Origin: Bacteroidales bacterium
Lineage (GTDB): Bacteria > Bacteroidota > Bacteroidia > Bacteroidales > F082
Assembly (NCBI GenBank): GCA_021647205.1
Contig: JAKIVD010000006.1
Location: forward strand, 62,001-126,000
DNA length: 64,000 nt
Direction: 5' to 3'
Position numbers and translations under genes: made by a program. Within the stretch, counting starts at the first letter, position 1. The number at the start of each line of letters is the position of its first letter. Of the stretch, positions 36,301 to 44,922 are shown one piece after another. The notes under the pieces are model-generated. The model was not told the origin of the DNA and made no database searches. It saw only the letters and a list, made by a program, of their open reading frames with translations.

Positions 36301-36663
36301 ATTAAAGTGCTGCCCGGTAAGATTTACGAAAACGAAGCCGCCAGGGCAGCCCTCCGTGATTCAGTCCCCGAATTCGACCTGAATGTTTACCCCGTTGAAG
36401 AATATCCAATGACTGACGGCCTGTTTTATGTAGTTGTAAAGAAAACGGAAATTAAATACGATGCCGTTGCCTACATCAGGATAGTTAAAGAAAACGGGCT
36501 TAAATCGTTTTTGGGATTTGATGCTGAAAAAATGACATATTACGTTTTCACGATGCGCACAAGTAAAAAATCAGAAACACAGCAGGAAATAAAACGGGTA
36601 GAGTTATTGGGGATAGAAGATGCCCGGATACTGAAGTTCAAAGCAGGCAAGCCCAGCAAATAG
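33379..36663 (+). CDS. Large outer-membrane usher-like beta-barrel protein
   Basis: A protein of 1094 residues with signal peptide to about 23. Residues about 35-250 form two Ig-like domains (NEW3-like, with NTHELVRLDVQPDYK). Residues about 255-735 alternate hydrophobic and polar residues with many aromatic ends (YYFSNYN, FRYDLDYAY-type stretches), as in an outer-membrane barrel of 20-26 strands. From about 745 comes LKVVLFQDENGNGEQDPWENG, an SdrD/Cna-B-like calcium-loop domain as in C-terminal usher domains, then a carboxypeptidase-regulatory-like domain (ASRIEGEISM onward). The last 90 residues (LFYVVVKKTE to DARILKF) look like a SPOR fold. I infer an usher that assembles the three small subunits with the PapD-like chaperone. 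It differs from classical FimD ushers in having N-terminal Ig domains; its family is unverified. Confidence 0.55.
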   Translation: MIQRAIRFLVIALLLFAHQVLFSQNQDGKTAGSALEAHFIKPEYTQEAGILGFNVIVVFNPSRVPVKIKPELVVPEGWAIFSTAITQTTVPPNDSVMIPFRIRIPGQADSDEKHELLLNVFSASNELLLQTKCLVQPVSYHSWQLVIPQRRVYFYPRLKLAEFDVIIENNGNTHELVRLDVQPDYKVKIGNGSDWETGQQYYLGPQQDTTLHFRVYYTNPQERLFDISKIQIIAITDNNQDEKTVLIEKYIDTYDPFHLNYYLPHMTEAGLRMSSTSYDVTPFFNARGKQLFSRKSSFDYYFSNYNVNESENFIANSIYRFIYNWNTMKIGVGAIGSTLGRNIYSQNAIMVSNIFKLSKTSDVEIFISQDFVDPISSVAGGYTFTKKDLRLYATVGYNRDRVRMVNTGSFLFRTSQIQLFKGHSVNAILYALREDHSFTKPYTLQGYAWDVNYYGRIGQKFTFQLINNFGSPDLPGSRMGLLKIGANMKFMPVNPKKYFTATYVNMSRDFYNYTFLGEKRRNVVLHDQYMNLLYHSDAKKKNRWFIGPSIELYQSLTPLYSNDSAYADYKVQKVKLEFYSYLWSHLKFDVKAGIRNISYSADYIEIAEQKYDLNFIADYNLNGYGIRLRYDYGPMINSGLYQAATEIDFNALSLAPYISKYYFKKRLNVRLFANMIYRFDLDYAYVNFIPKIETFLVRDWYAVLGGSYTYNQRKNEEFDYSHYNYYLEFSIKKYWGKTERTKRGKKLRRLKVVLFQDENGNGEQDPWENGVPYVKTRLTLITPVEEDEAAFFPVDITLLSNEKGIVFFKQIPRGVYDISLKSLNDLKEYFYVDKLNESISLSTNRTVYIPFQKASRIEGEISMRLNQYSQENGENMDLANIKITAYNKLGNSYSSFTAKDGSFVIFAPGENTYHLRMKNVFGNNYAILQNDISVAVSDTTETFVVFDVVEQNRKINFKKTLAEIPDSLRNKPLKIKVLPGKIYENEAARAALRDSVPEFDLNVYPVEEYPMTDGLFYVVVKKTEIKYDAVAYIRIVKENGLKSFLGFDAEKMTYYVFTMRTSKKSETQQEIKRVELLGIEDARILKFKAGKPSK

Positions 36664-36674
36664 GGCGCTCCTGT

Positions 36675-39600
36675 TTATTTCACCACGGTTACCGTACCCC
36701 TGTAAAGGACCGGGCGCATTAAATAGTCTGTTCCGGTAATCTTGTACATGTAAGAACCGGGCGGAACAGGATTGCCGGCCACGTTCGTGCCATCCCACTG
36801 GTTCTCGAAATTATGCGTACTCCAGACTTTAGCTCCCCAGCGGTCGTAAATGTAAAGATGGTAATCAGTAATGGGTGTGCCTTTTATTTCAAACACATCA
36901 TTTATACCGTCGCCGTTGGGTGTAAATGCATTGGGGATAAACATCATTACCTCTTCGGTAAGTGCTACCATGGCCATGGTCGTGTCCCAACATCCGTTAA
37001 TGGTTTCTACCCGCAGCGAAATATAATAATTTCCGGCCTGTTCGTAAGTGTGCGTCGGGTTTTCTTCCCCGCTGGTGTTGCCATCCCCAAAATCCCAAAG
37101 GAACTCATACCAGGCTGAGTCGGCCAGGCTCAGGTTAGTGAAATCAATATCCGGGAGGTCCATGGTAGTAATCCAGGGGTCGGCCTCAAAACCGGCCTCG
37201 GGATTGGGGTTGACCTGGATCAGGTTTGGTTTGGATATCTCGGCAAAACAACGCTCGCTATTACTCACTTTCAGGTCAACCGAAAACAGTCCGGCCGTGC
37301 TGTATTCGTGACTGGGGTTTTGCAGGCTTGAAGTGCTGCCGTCTCCTAAATTCCATTCATAAGTTGCCCCGGGAAAAATATCCTGCGAAAGATCGGTGAA
37401 CTGAACCTCAACAGGCAAACAACCCTCCAGAACATCGGCTGTAAAGTCAGGCGAAGGCAGGGGGTTCACCAATACCGTCATGGTGGTGTCATCTTCACAA
37501 ATGTATTGTTGAACATGCAGGTAAACCGTGTAAGTATTCGGATTGGTGTACGCATGCACCGGATTGGGCAGCGTACTCGTTGCGCCGTCGCCAAAGTCCC
37601 AGTCAAAATCTTTACCCGTTGCATCGTCGCCATAAGTAAACTGAATATCTTCACCCGTACAGGCTTCCTCATCAGGCTTAAAACTAAATGCGGGTGAAGG
37701 TTGCGGGAACACTTCGTAAGAGGCCGAAACCTGCTTGTCGATGCAATAATCGGAAGAGGCCGTCAAGGTATAAGTGTAAACCCCGGGAACCGTCTCGTTG
37801 CGCATGATGCTCTGCGTGGTTTCACCACCGGGTGTCCACAGCCAAACGTTGGCCTGGTTGGCAGTAAAGGTAACCGCTTCTCCCGGGCAAACTTCTGCAA
37901 CGGATGGCGAAACGGTAATCTCGGGGAGAAAGTGATCAACAAAAACAACAAGCGAATCGTATTGTACTTCGTTACATTTGTCAAGAATGTAAAGAATATA
38001 CTGGGTGGTATCAGGGGGCGAGACAACAATACTGGGCCCGGTGCCGACTTCATTTGGCGGTGAGACGGTGTTCTTATACCACACATAATTGTTCGGGTCG
38101 TCACCCAGCGAAGGCGTAAATGTAATCAGCATGACAGAGTCGCCTTTGCAAATGTATTTGTCGTCGCCAATATCCAGTTTACCGGTCTGGTCAACAGTAA
38201 AATTACCGCTGGCCTCGTTGCCGCAAACATCGGTAACATTGAACTCTGCCTGCCAAACCTGCTCAATATAATTGTTGTCGTAATTAATTGTAAAAGGATT
38301 TCCGTTTCCGAGCAAGGTTGACGGCACATCCGTAACATTGTACCAGGTACATAAATTGGAAACAAAGCCGTAACCGGGAAAATCATTGGCCGGCATCCAC
38401 ATGGCTTCCACTTGTTGCGACATGCCCGGCGCACAGAAAGACAGTGGCGGGATTTCCTGCAATTCAATGGGTTTGTTGATAATTTTAACAGTTCCTTCCG
38501 AGCTGTTCAAACAACCGTCGGAAACAATTACCGAAACAAAATCGGGTGAATTGTTTACCGTATGGCTGTATGTCTCAACAGGCGGAACGGGGTTGCTTGG
38601 CCAGGAATAGACCACCGGTAAAACCCCGCCCTGTGTTTCAGCTACAATGTTCAGGTCGATGGTTTCTTTGCAAAAGGCTTCGTATTGTTTAAAGCCCGGG
38701 GCAGGGTCGAAGGTAAAAGTAATGGGGTCGTTGTGGCGGAGGTCGAAAGAAATCTTACCGCTGAAACTCCCCCCGCCAATGGGAGGGACCGGCCCGTCGC
38801 AGGGATCGGTTTTGTAAACAAATTTCACCTGGACCGGACTGTCAGAACCAATGTCCCTTGCCGATACCCTGACCGTACGAACAGAATCGCCGCCCGTAAA
38901 CCAAATGGTGTCGTTGGTGATCAGCTCATCATTCATGGAACCTTCATAACGCACATCAATACTGTCACGATAAACAGAACTTTCGATACGGAACGGAATG
39001 GGGTATTCCATCAGTGCGAGCAAAGGTTTCTCAAGCGTAAAGGTAACCAGCAGGTCGGCACAGTTCTCAATAACCTGTTGTCCAAATTCCCCTGTCCCGC
39101 CTGATGTGTTCTCGAAGGCAGAATCGACAGTCCAGCGTGGGTTGTATTCGCCCCCGGTAAAACTGCCACCTTCTACAAACACAGCCGAGTTAATGGAAAA
39201 ACCCGTGTATTCTTCGTAGCCGGGTTGTGGTGGTGTATAATAAAAATCGGCAATGGCAATTTTTATTTTTTGTTTCAGGCAAGGTGTTACCTGTTTTCGG
39301 ATTATCAAGCTCCCGATCGGACTGTTCACCTTGGTCATCGCGTCGAACTCGGTGCCGAGGTCAACATCATCTTCCGTGGGGTTTTGCCGGTAAAGCGCGG
39401 CGTTTTTATTGGCATTGATTTCATAAACCGAAACCCATTGTGGCGGGTCTCCCGGTGGGGGCGGGTCTGGCGGGTAAATCTGCGCCAGGTTTGTGGTGTC
39501 GGTGTCGGGGCGGTTGGTAATAAATATCCCCATCATATCAAACATCTGATCGGATGGCCCCGCAAAACCGGTCAGGTCAACGTCGGGCTTGTCGGGGCCG

Positions 39601-40142
39601 AACTTTGGGGAAGGATATTCTTCGGATGCGAAAATGTATGTCAATTGTATCAAATTGCTGTAGGGCGTGTACCAAAACTCCAGCACCGCTGCATCGCCCA
39701 AAGTATCGAAAGGGATATTGAAAATATCCATGTTTTTATAAATATCGCGGTACAGCCGCCAGATAGAGGAATCGCCCGAAGGCGGGCCTTCGTAATTATT
39801 GAATTTGTGCGTGGCGGCACCAGTCTGGTTATTGCCGGTGGCCTGGTCAATTTTCCCCGTGGAAAGAATCAGTCCCGAATCGACGCCGATACCTGCCAGC
39901 CCCCCCCTCCAGAATTTGCCAAAAGCAGCAGCATTTCCTTTGTATTTTATGCTTGCCGTATCGAACACACCGCCGCCACCATGCAAAACATTAAGCACCA
40001 GATCACGTACCTGGTCGCCAACACCCCCCGGAACATCGGGGTCGAGCGGCGTTACAAAAATCGACGGATTGCTCACCTGTGCCAGCGTTAACTGCGTGAA
40101 TAACAAGAATATCACAAACAGAGGGAAACGATTTGTTTTCAT
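36675..40142 (-). CDS. Secreted T9SS type B protein with choice-of-anchor L and PKD domains
   Basis: A protein of 1155 residues with signal peptide to about 21. Residues about 30-330 form a choice-of-anchor L domain (LNVLHGGGGVFDTASIKYKG, GIGVDSGLILSTGKIDQATG, IFASEEYPSPKFG). A middle region of Ig-like repeats follows, then at least three PKD domains with the motif DWDFGDGAT, EWNLGDGST and LWDFGDGNT. It ends in a gliding-type C-terminal domain (FIPNAFTPNGDGINDVFEIK, IYDRWGAKVWST, YMYKITGTDY) that exports it by T9SS and links it to the surface. It may act as an adhesin. It converges on the usher-like gene, with 11 bases between the two stops. Confidence 0.92.
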   Translation of the reverse strand: MKTNRFPLFVIFLLFTQLTLAQVSNPSIFVTPLDPDVPGGVGDQVRDLVLNVLHGGGGVFDTASIKYKGNAAAFGKFWRGGLAGIGVDSGLILSTGKIDQATGNNQTGAATHKFNNYEGPPSGDSSIWRLYRDIYKNMDIFNIPFDTLGDAAVLEFWYTPYSNLIQLTYIFASEEYPSPKFGPDKPDVDLTGFAGPSDQMFDMMGIFITNRPDTDTTNLAQIYPPDPPPPGDPPQWVSVYEINANKNAALYRQNPTEDDVDLGTEFDAMTKVNSPIGSLIIRKQVTPCLKQKIKIAIADFYYTPPQPGYEEYTGFSINSAVFVEGGSFTGGEYNPRWTVDSAFENTSGGTGEFGQQVIENCADLLVTFTLEKPLLALMEYPIPFRIESSVYRDSIDVRYEGSMNDELITNDTIWFTGGDSVRTVRVSARDIGSDSPVQVKFVYKTDPCDGPVPPIGGGSFSGKISFDLRHNDPITFTFDPAPGFKQYEAFCKETIDLNIVAETQGGVLPVVYSWPSNPVPPVETYSHTVNNSPDFVSVIVSDGCLNSSEGTVKIINKPIELQEIPPLSFCAPGMSQQVEAMWMPANDFPGYGFVSNLCTWYNVTDVPSTLLGNGNPFTINYDNNYIEQVWQAEFNVTDVCGNEASGNFTVDQTGKLDIGDDKYICKGDSVMLITFTPSLGDDPNNYVWYKNTVSPPNEVGTGPSIVVSPPDTTQYILYILDKCNEVQYDSLVVFVDHFLPEITVSPSVAEVCPGEAVTFTANQANVWLWTPGGETTQSIMRNETVPGVYTYTLTASSDYCIDKQVSASYEVFPQPSPAFSFKPDEEACTGEDIQFTYGDDATGKDFDWDFGDGATSTLPNPVHAYTNPNTYTVYLHVQQYICEDDTTMTVLVNPLPSPDFTADVLEGCLPVEVQFTDLSQDIFPGATYEWNLGDGSTSSLQNPSHEYSTAGLFSVDLKVSNSERCFAEISKPNLIQVNPNPEAGFEADPWITTMDLPDIDFTNLSLADSAWYEFLWDFGDGNTSGEENPTHTYEQAGNYYISLRVETINGCWDTTMAMVALTEEVMMFIPNAFTPNGDGINDVFEIKGTPITDYHLYIYDRWGAKVWSTHNFENQWDGTNVAGNPVPPGSYMYKITGTDYLMRPVLYRGTVTVVK

Positions 40143-40321
40143 TCTTAGACTGGTTAAACCTATTCAGTTTTAAGGGTTCGCAATTTATATAAAAAATGCG
40201 TCCACGTATTTATAACAAGTAAAAATTGTAAGCTCCGGTACTGTTTTCGTTGGTCTGACTGTTCTATAGGACAACATATAAGTCCGATACGTTGCCCCTG
40301 TCGGAGAATTTAAGCCCACCC

Positions 40322-40352
40322 AAAAAAAACCCGGCCGAAAATACCGGCCGGG
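40322..40352 (-). terminator. Intrinsic terminator of the small TonB_C-like gene
   Basis: On the minus strand CCCGGCCG and CGGCCGGG pair around a seven-base loop (40330-40352), followed by eight T (40322-40329). It lies about 50 bases after the stop at 40405 and protects the promoter region of the 1155-residue gene. Confidence 0.75.
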
Positions 40353-40404
40353 CTACCAAAAAACAACAGGCCGAAGCCCTGGAAATATATGGCGGTTTAT
40401 GGAT

Positions 40405-40761
40405 TTAAACCTTGAGCAATTTAAACTTTATCCGTACCAGGACCTGTTGCCCGGCAAATCCTTCCAGCTTCTCAGTTTTCAGCTTCCCCAGCTTTTTTGT
40501 TACATATTCTTTCATTATCGGGTCAACGCTGTTGACACAGTCCACATGCAGCGAGCCGTCTTCACGGACAATTACTTTGACCATCACACAACATTCAAAG
40601 TTTTTGCCGATGGCAAATTGAGGATAAGTCAATTCCTTTTTAATCACTTTCAGGACTTCTTTTCTTGCACTTTTGGTGGCTGCGGGCAATTCACCGGAAA
40701 AGGCCGTGGATGACAAAAACAATCCTGACAATAATAATACGGTTGCGATTCTTGTTTTCAT
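40405..40761 (-). CDS. Small exported TonB_C-like protein
   Basis: A protein of 118 residues with signal peptide to about 22 (SSTAFSGE). The body has YPQFAIGKNFECCVMVKVIVREDG and ends ALITQQVLVRIKFKL-like strands (GQQVLVRIKFKLLKV). The order 'YP..A......V.V.V...G.....V' resembles the C-terminal domain of TonB. It lacks the membrane helix and Pro-rich linker of real TonB proteins, so it cannot transduce energy alone. Its function is unknown. It has its own terminator and stands alone between a T9SS protein gene and glnS. Confidence 0.7.
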   Translation of the reverse strand: MKTRIATVLLLSGLFLSSTAFSGELPAATKSARKEVLKVIKKELTYPQFAIGKNFECCVMVKVIVREDGSLHVDCVNSVDPIMKEYVTKKLGKLKTEKLEGFAGQQVLVRIKFKLLKV

Positions 40762-41063
40762 GATTTTAAGTTTTTAGTGAAAAATTGATTAATTCATTAA
40801 CAGTTGCACAGGTTGTTTAACGAATCCTGTGCCACTTTTTTCATCTCTCTGTTTAGCAGGCTTCTAAGCCGTTTCTCGAAAACCACCGGCGCAACAATTT
40901 GTTCGGCTGCAAACACAGATTGTACATCTTCGAACACTTTGTAGTATTATGACTATTAAATATTTAAGTAAATCTCAACTTTCATTTGAACAATAAACCA
41001 GGCACGGTTTATCTTGAAAATTCCCTCAGGGTTCTCCCCTTTTTCAGGTACCGCTTTTCTGTT
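40762..41063. other. Intergenic stretch before glnS
   Basis: About 300 bases between the divergent small TonB_C-like gene and glnS. I find no coding sequence, RNA or strong repeat in it; the promoter element for glnS starts directly after it. Confidence 0.4.
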
Positions 41064-41071
41064 TAGTTTTG
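41064..41071 (+). promoter_or_regulatory. -7 promoter element for glnS
   Basis: TAGTTTTG fits TAnnTTTG and lies 33 bases before the ATG at 41104. Confidence 0.5.
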
Positions 41072-41103
41072 CAGCTTGTTTTATCGTGCTAATGAATTGA
41101 AAT

Positions 41104-42804
41104 ATGTCTGATCCTGAAAACGAAAAATCCCGAAAAAATTCGGGCTTGAATTTTATCGAATCCATCATCGAGGAAGATTTATTTAACAACAAAAACCAGG
41201 GGCGTGTGCACCTGCGTTTCCCGCCCGAGCCCAATGGTTACCTGCACATCGGCCATGCCAAATCCATTTGCCTCAATTTCGGGCTTGCCAAAACTTACGA
41301 CGGCCTTTGCAACCTGCGTTTTGACGACACAAACCCCGAAAAGGAAGAGGTGGAATATGTCGATTCCATCATGGAAGACATCAGCTGGCTGGGCTTCGAA
41401 TGGCACGACAAACCTTACTACGCCTCCGATTATTTTGAACAATTGTACGACTGGGCCGTACAGCTGATTAAAAACGGGAAGGCCTACGTTGACGAACAAG
41501 CTCAGGAAAAAATCAGCGAACAACGCGGTGTGCCGACACGGCCCGGAACGGAAAGCCCTTTCCGGAACAGGCCGCCTGAAGAAAGCCTCGGCTTGTTTGC
41601 CCGCATGCGCGATGGTGAATTTGAAAATGGCACAATGGTGCTGCGCGCCAAAGTGGACATGGCCTCACCCAATATGCACATGCGCGACCCCATCATGTAC
41701 CGCATTTTGCACCAGCACCATCACCGTACAGCCGACAAATGGTGCATCTATCCCATGTACGACTGGGCGCACGGGCAATCTGATTTTATCGAAGGCATCA
41801 CCCATTCGGTTTGTACTTTGGAATTTGAATTGCACCGTCCGCTTTACGACTGGTTTCTTGATCAACTGGCCGACGAGCGTTACCGTCCGCAGCAAATCGA
41901 ATTCGCACGGCTCAACCTGAGTTATACCGTAATGAGCAAACGCAAATTGCTCGAACTGGTCCGCGAAGCGTACGTAAACGGCTGGGACGACCCACGCATG
42001 CCGACCATCTCGGGGCTGCGCCGGAGGGGCTACACCCCGCTGTCCATCCGCAATTTTGCCGACCGCATCGGTGTGGCCAAACGTAATAATGTCATCGATG
42101 TCGGCCTGCTGGAATTTAGCGTCCGCGAACACCTGAACCAAATTGCGCCCCGTGTTTTTGCCGTGCTCGATCCCGTAAAGGTCATCATCACTAATTTTCC
42201 GGAAGGGGAAGTTGAACAGATGGAACTGGTGAACAATCCCGAAGACCCGGATGCCGGCAGCCGGAGGGTCCCTTTCAGCAGGGAAATTTATATTGAGCGT
42301 GACGATTTCATGGAAGACCCGCCCAAAAAATTCTTCCGGATGGGCCCCGGCCGCGAAGTCAGGCTCAAAGGTGCCTACATTGTAAAATGTGAAGATTTTG
42401 AAAAGGATGAAAACGGCAGGCTGACTGAAATTCATTGCAGCTATGACCCCACATCAAAAAGCGGGGGAACAGGTGCCAGCCGCAAAGTAAAAGGCACCCT
42501 CCACTGGGTCTCGGTGCAGCATGCCATCGATGCCGAAGTCAGGCTTTACGACCGCCTGTTTTCGGATGAAGACCCGAACGGCCACAATGACAAAGACTTT
42601 AAAGATTTTATCAATCCCGAATCACTCAAAACTTTAACCAATTGTAAGCTGGAGCCGTCTTTGAAAAGTGCCGTGCCGGAAGATAAATTCCAGTTTCAAC
42701 GACTGGGCTATTTTTGTGTCGATAAGGACAGCACACCGACGCAGCTTGTTATTAACCGAACCGTGCCGCTGCGCGATCCCTGGGCAAAAAAAAGCAAACG
42801 GTAA
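41104..42804 (+). CDS. glnS: Glutaminyl-tRNA synthetase
   Basis: Charges tRNA-Gln directly with glutamine. The 566 residues match bacterial GlnRS. The class I signatures are present: HIGH at 48-51 in [15 protein letters not shown] and MSKRK at 277-281. The catalytic domain, acceptor-binding insertion and the two C-terminal anticodon-binding beta-barrels (from about 345) are complete. Its presence matters because the window also contains gatD and gatE, which make Gln-tRNA by the indirect route from Glu-tRNA-Gln. Together these two routes are redundant unless tRNA-Gln isoacceptors are divided between them. Confidence 0.97.
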   Translation: MSDPENEKSRKNSGLNFIESIIEEDLFNNKNQGRVHLRFPPEPNGYLHIGHAKSICLNFGLAKTYDGLCNLRFDDTNPEKEEVEYVDSIMEDISWLGFEWHDKPYYASDYFEQLYDWAVQLIKNGKAYVDEQAQEKISEQRGVPTRPGTESPFRNRPPEESLGLFARMRDGEFENGTMVLRAKVDMASPNMHMRDPIMYRILHQHHHRTADKWCIYPMYDWAHGQSDFIEGITHSVCTLEFELHRPLYDWFLDQLADERYRPQQIEFARLNLSYTVMSKRKLLELVREAYVNGWDDPRMPTISGLRRRGYTPLSIRNFADRIGVAKRNNVIDVGLLEFSVREHLNQIAPRVFAVLDPVKVIITNFPEGEVEQMELVNNPEDPDAGSRRVPFSREIYIERDDFMEDPPKKFFRMGPGREVRLKGAYIVKCEDFEKDENGRLTEIHCSYDPTSKSGGTGASRKVKGTLHWVSVQHAIDAEVRLYDRLFSDEDPNGHNDKDFKDFINPESLKTLTNCKLEPSLKSAVPEDKFQFQRLGYFCVDKDSTPTQLVINRTVPLRDPWAKKSKR

Positions 42805-43125
42805 ATTGCTGCCTTTTGCCGTGAAAACGAAAAAACTTTTCGCGTAATTCCACAAAAATTAAGGGGCGCACCTGCGCGACTTGTCCGGCAGATGGTATTT
42901 TTCAGCAAACCGTTCATGCTGCCGGTGCTGAAAATACCCCCCGCCCCAACCTCCGTTAAAGCCTGTTCTTTGCACCGCGCAAGCTGCTAATAACCAGCTT
43001 CTAATAAACTTATAATTTGCAATTCCCAAGGCATCTTCCCCGAAAGTGCTTCAGTGAAACTGTAACCCTGCGCATTTTTTCACGTATTTTTTTTGGAAAA
43101 AGTGAATATTCTTTTGTTTTATTTC
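42805..43125. other. Intergenic stretch after glnS
   Basis: About 320 bases with short C-rich runs (ATACCCCCCGCCCCAACC near 42935) and no open reading frame with coding character. No T-tailed hairpin is visible behind glnS. Confidence 0.4.
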
Positions 43126-43133
43126 TATATTTG
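43126..43133 (+). promoter_or_regulatory. -7 promoter element of the first T9SS/tiny-protein module
   Basis: TATATTTG, identical to the elements before the middle subunit gene, riboswitch-metH and the 1114-residue cargo gene. It gives an A-rich leader of about 125 nt before the ATG at 43259. A -33 TTTG at ideal spacing is not visible. Confidence 0.5.
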
Positions 43134-43258
43134 CCTACTCTTCGGAATCAGTTTTTTCATGAAATTGATTTTTCAAGGGGACGAGCGTTCTTACTTATTT
43201 ACAAGCAAAGTAACAAATATGAAAAACAAATGATTAATTAACAATTAAGGTATGTATT

Positions 43259-44884
43259 ATGAAAAAAACTTTATTCTTACTTTCGCTACTCAGTCTGACG
43301 GCCCTGGGCTTTAGTCAGATTACTTTGGAAAGCGGTGCGAATCTGATTGTCTCCAACGGCTCAACGGTAATTGCCAACGATGGCATCGTCAACAACGGCG
43401 GCTCCATCGACAATGCAGGTACCATCGAGATCAAGGGCGACCTTGAGAACAACACCACCGCTTTAACCGCAAGCACGTCAACGGGAACCATCAGCTTTAA
43501 TGGTACTGTTGCCCAGAAAATCACCGGTTCTGCCGATGCTGATTTTTATGGAAAATTAGAAATTAATAATTCCAGTGGCGTGTCCATTGACACCACTGCC
43601 GCAGGAGTCGGTTCAAACCAGACCATTAACGATACCCTGGTTTTTACTTCCGGTTTGCTGACCTTGAACGGCTTCAACCTCAGTATGGGATCCGTTGACG
43701 CCACCGGCGCCGGCGCCACCCAATACGTACAAACCAACAGTACCGGAGTTGTTACACGTAACGTGCCGGCAGATGGGGCAACCGATGTTGTTTACCCTGT
43801 GGGAAACACCGCGTACAACCCCATTACGCTTCAAAACAGCGCAACGGCTACCGCAGACAATTACAGCGTTCGCGTTGTGGATGCAGAGCCTGCCGGCGCT
43901 TCGACAGACCACTTTGTTGACAGAAGCTGGGAAATTACCGAAGCGGTAGCCACCGGTTCCGATTTAACCGTTACACCCCAATGGAACAGTGGGGAAGAGC
44001 TCCTCAGTTTCGACCGTACCAACAGCAGTATCGGTCTGACCACGGATGGCGGAATAACCTATACCTGGGGTGCAACAGCTGCTGCTGCAGGCGTTGACCC
44101 TTACACCAACAGTGGCACCGGCTTTACAGATGTGGGCACGTTTACAGTGGGCGATTATTTCTACTCGGGCAAAAGCTTCGACCTGAAACTTATCCTCGCC
44201 GGCGCCTACAACGGTACCGACATGAACAACACGCTGGAAACAGCCGGTTTAATCCCGACCACCGATCCTTACGGATTGAGCACCACCGTTTCGGCAGTGC
44301 CTGCCGGTGCTGTTGACTGGATTAAAATTGAATTCAGGGACAAAACAGACCATGCCAGCATACTGCAAAGTTTTGCCCGTTTTGTGGACACCAACGGACA
44401 GGTGATTGAAGAAGACGGCACCAACTTTAAAATAACCGGCCTTACTTTGGACAATTATTTTGTCGCCGTACTGCACCGCAACCACATGGGTGTGGTTAGT
44501 TCGGCAACGGTTGACCTGAATGTAGCTTCACCGGTTTACGACTTTACCACCGCGCAGGCACAGGCCTGGCAAAACGGAGCCATTTCAACCAATGCTGCCA
44601 TGGATTCTCTTGCAACCGGCGTGTATGGATTGTGGGAAGGCGATGCGAATGCTGATGGCCTGATTGTTTACAATGGCGGGAGTTCCGACAGAGTATTGAT
44701 ACTTGATAAAGTTGGCGGGGTTGCAAACATGACTACAGTTATTTCAAATGTTTACGATCTTACAGATATTAACATGAATGGAAATGTTGTGTATAACGGA
44801 GGGAACTCTGACAGGATCCGGATACTCGATAATGTTGGCGGTGTTGCTAACATGACTGTTGTACTTAATGTTCATTTGCCATAA
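43259..44884 (+). CDS. Secreted beta-helical protein with calcium-loop-like C-terminus
   Basis: A protein of 541 residues with signal peptide to about 19 (TALGFSQ). The N-terminus (ESGANLIVSNGSTVIANDG, VNNGGSIDNAGTIEIKGD) is a beta-helix of short repeats like those in adhesins. A central part has NITLQNSATATADNYSV-like strands and a WEITEAV module. The C-terminus has two copies of a loop motif: GDANADGLIVYNGGSSDRVL with ILDKVGG, and MNGNVVYNGGNSDRIRILDN. This repeats the known 'GDxNxDGxIxYxG...NDR..IL..VGG' ending of Bacteroidota surface proteins and resembles dockerin-like calcium loops. No type A or B T9SS domain is present. It precedes a T9SS type A gene by 38 bases. Confidence 0.75.
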   Translation: MKKTLFLLSLLSLTALGFSQITLESGANLIVSNGSTVIANDGIVNNGGSIDNAGTIEIKGDLENNTTALTASTSTGTISFNGTVAQKITGSADADFYGKLEINNSSGVSIDTTAAGVGSNQTINDTLVFTSGLLTLNGFNLSMGSVDATGAGATQYVQTNSTGVVTRNVPADGATDVVYPVGNTAYNPITLQNSATATADNYSVRVVDAEPAGASTDHFVDRSWEITEAVATGSDLTVTPQWNSGEELLSFDRTNSSIGLTTDGGITYTWGATAAAAGVDPYTNSGTGFTDVGTFTVGDYFYSGKSFDLKLILAGAYNGTDMNNTLETAGLIPTTDPYGLSTTVSAVPAGAVDWIKIEFRDKTDHASILQSFARFVDTNGQVIEEDGTNFKITGLTLDNYFVAVLHRNHMGVVSSATVDLNVASPVYDFTTAQAQAWQNGAISTNAAMDSLATGVYGLWEGDANADGLIVYNGGSSDRVLILDKVGGVANMTTVISNVYDLTDINMNGNVVYNGGNSDRIRILDNVGGVANMTVVLNVHLP

Positions 44885-44922
44885 CCAGTCTCTAAGTTAC
44901 TAAATTATTAAAATTTATAATT

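Noticed and set aside
39225-40091. Long open frame of 288 codons on the plus strand
   Set aside because: It lies opposite the start of the 1155-residue T9SS gene, whose domains (choice-of-anchor L) are clearly read on minus; the plus translation is rich in Arg, Gly and Val with no motif.
36675-40142. Part of the chaperone-usher-like locus
   Set aside because: It is on the opposite strand, convergent, and carries a complete T9SS type B export signal, so it uses another secretion route.
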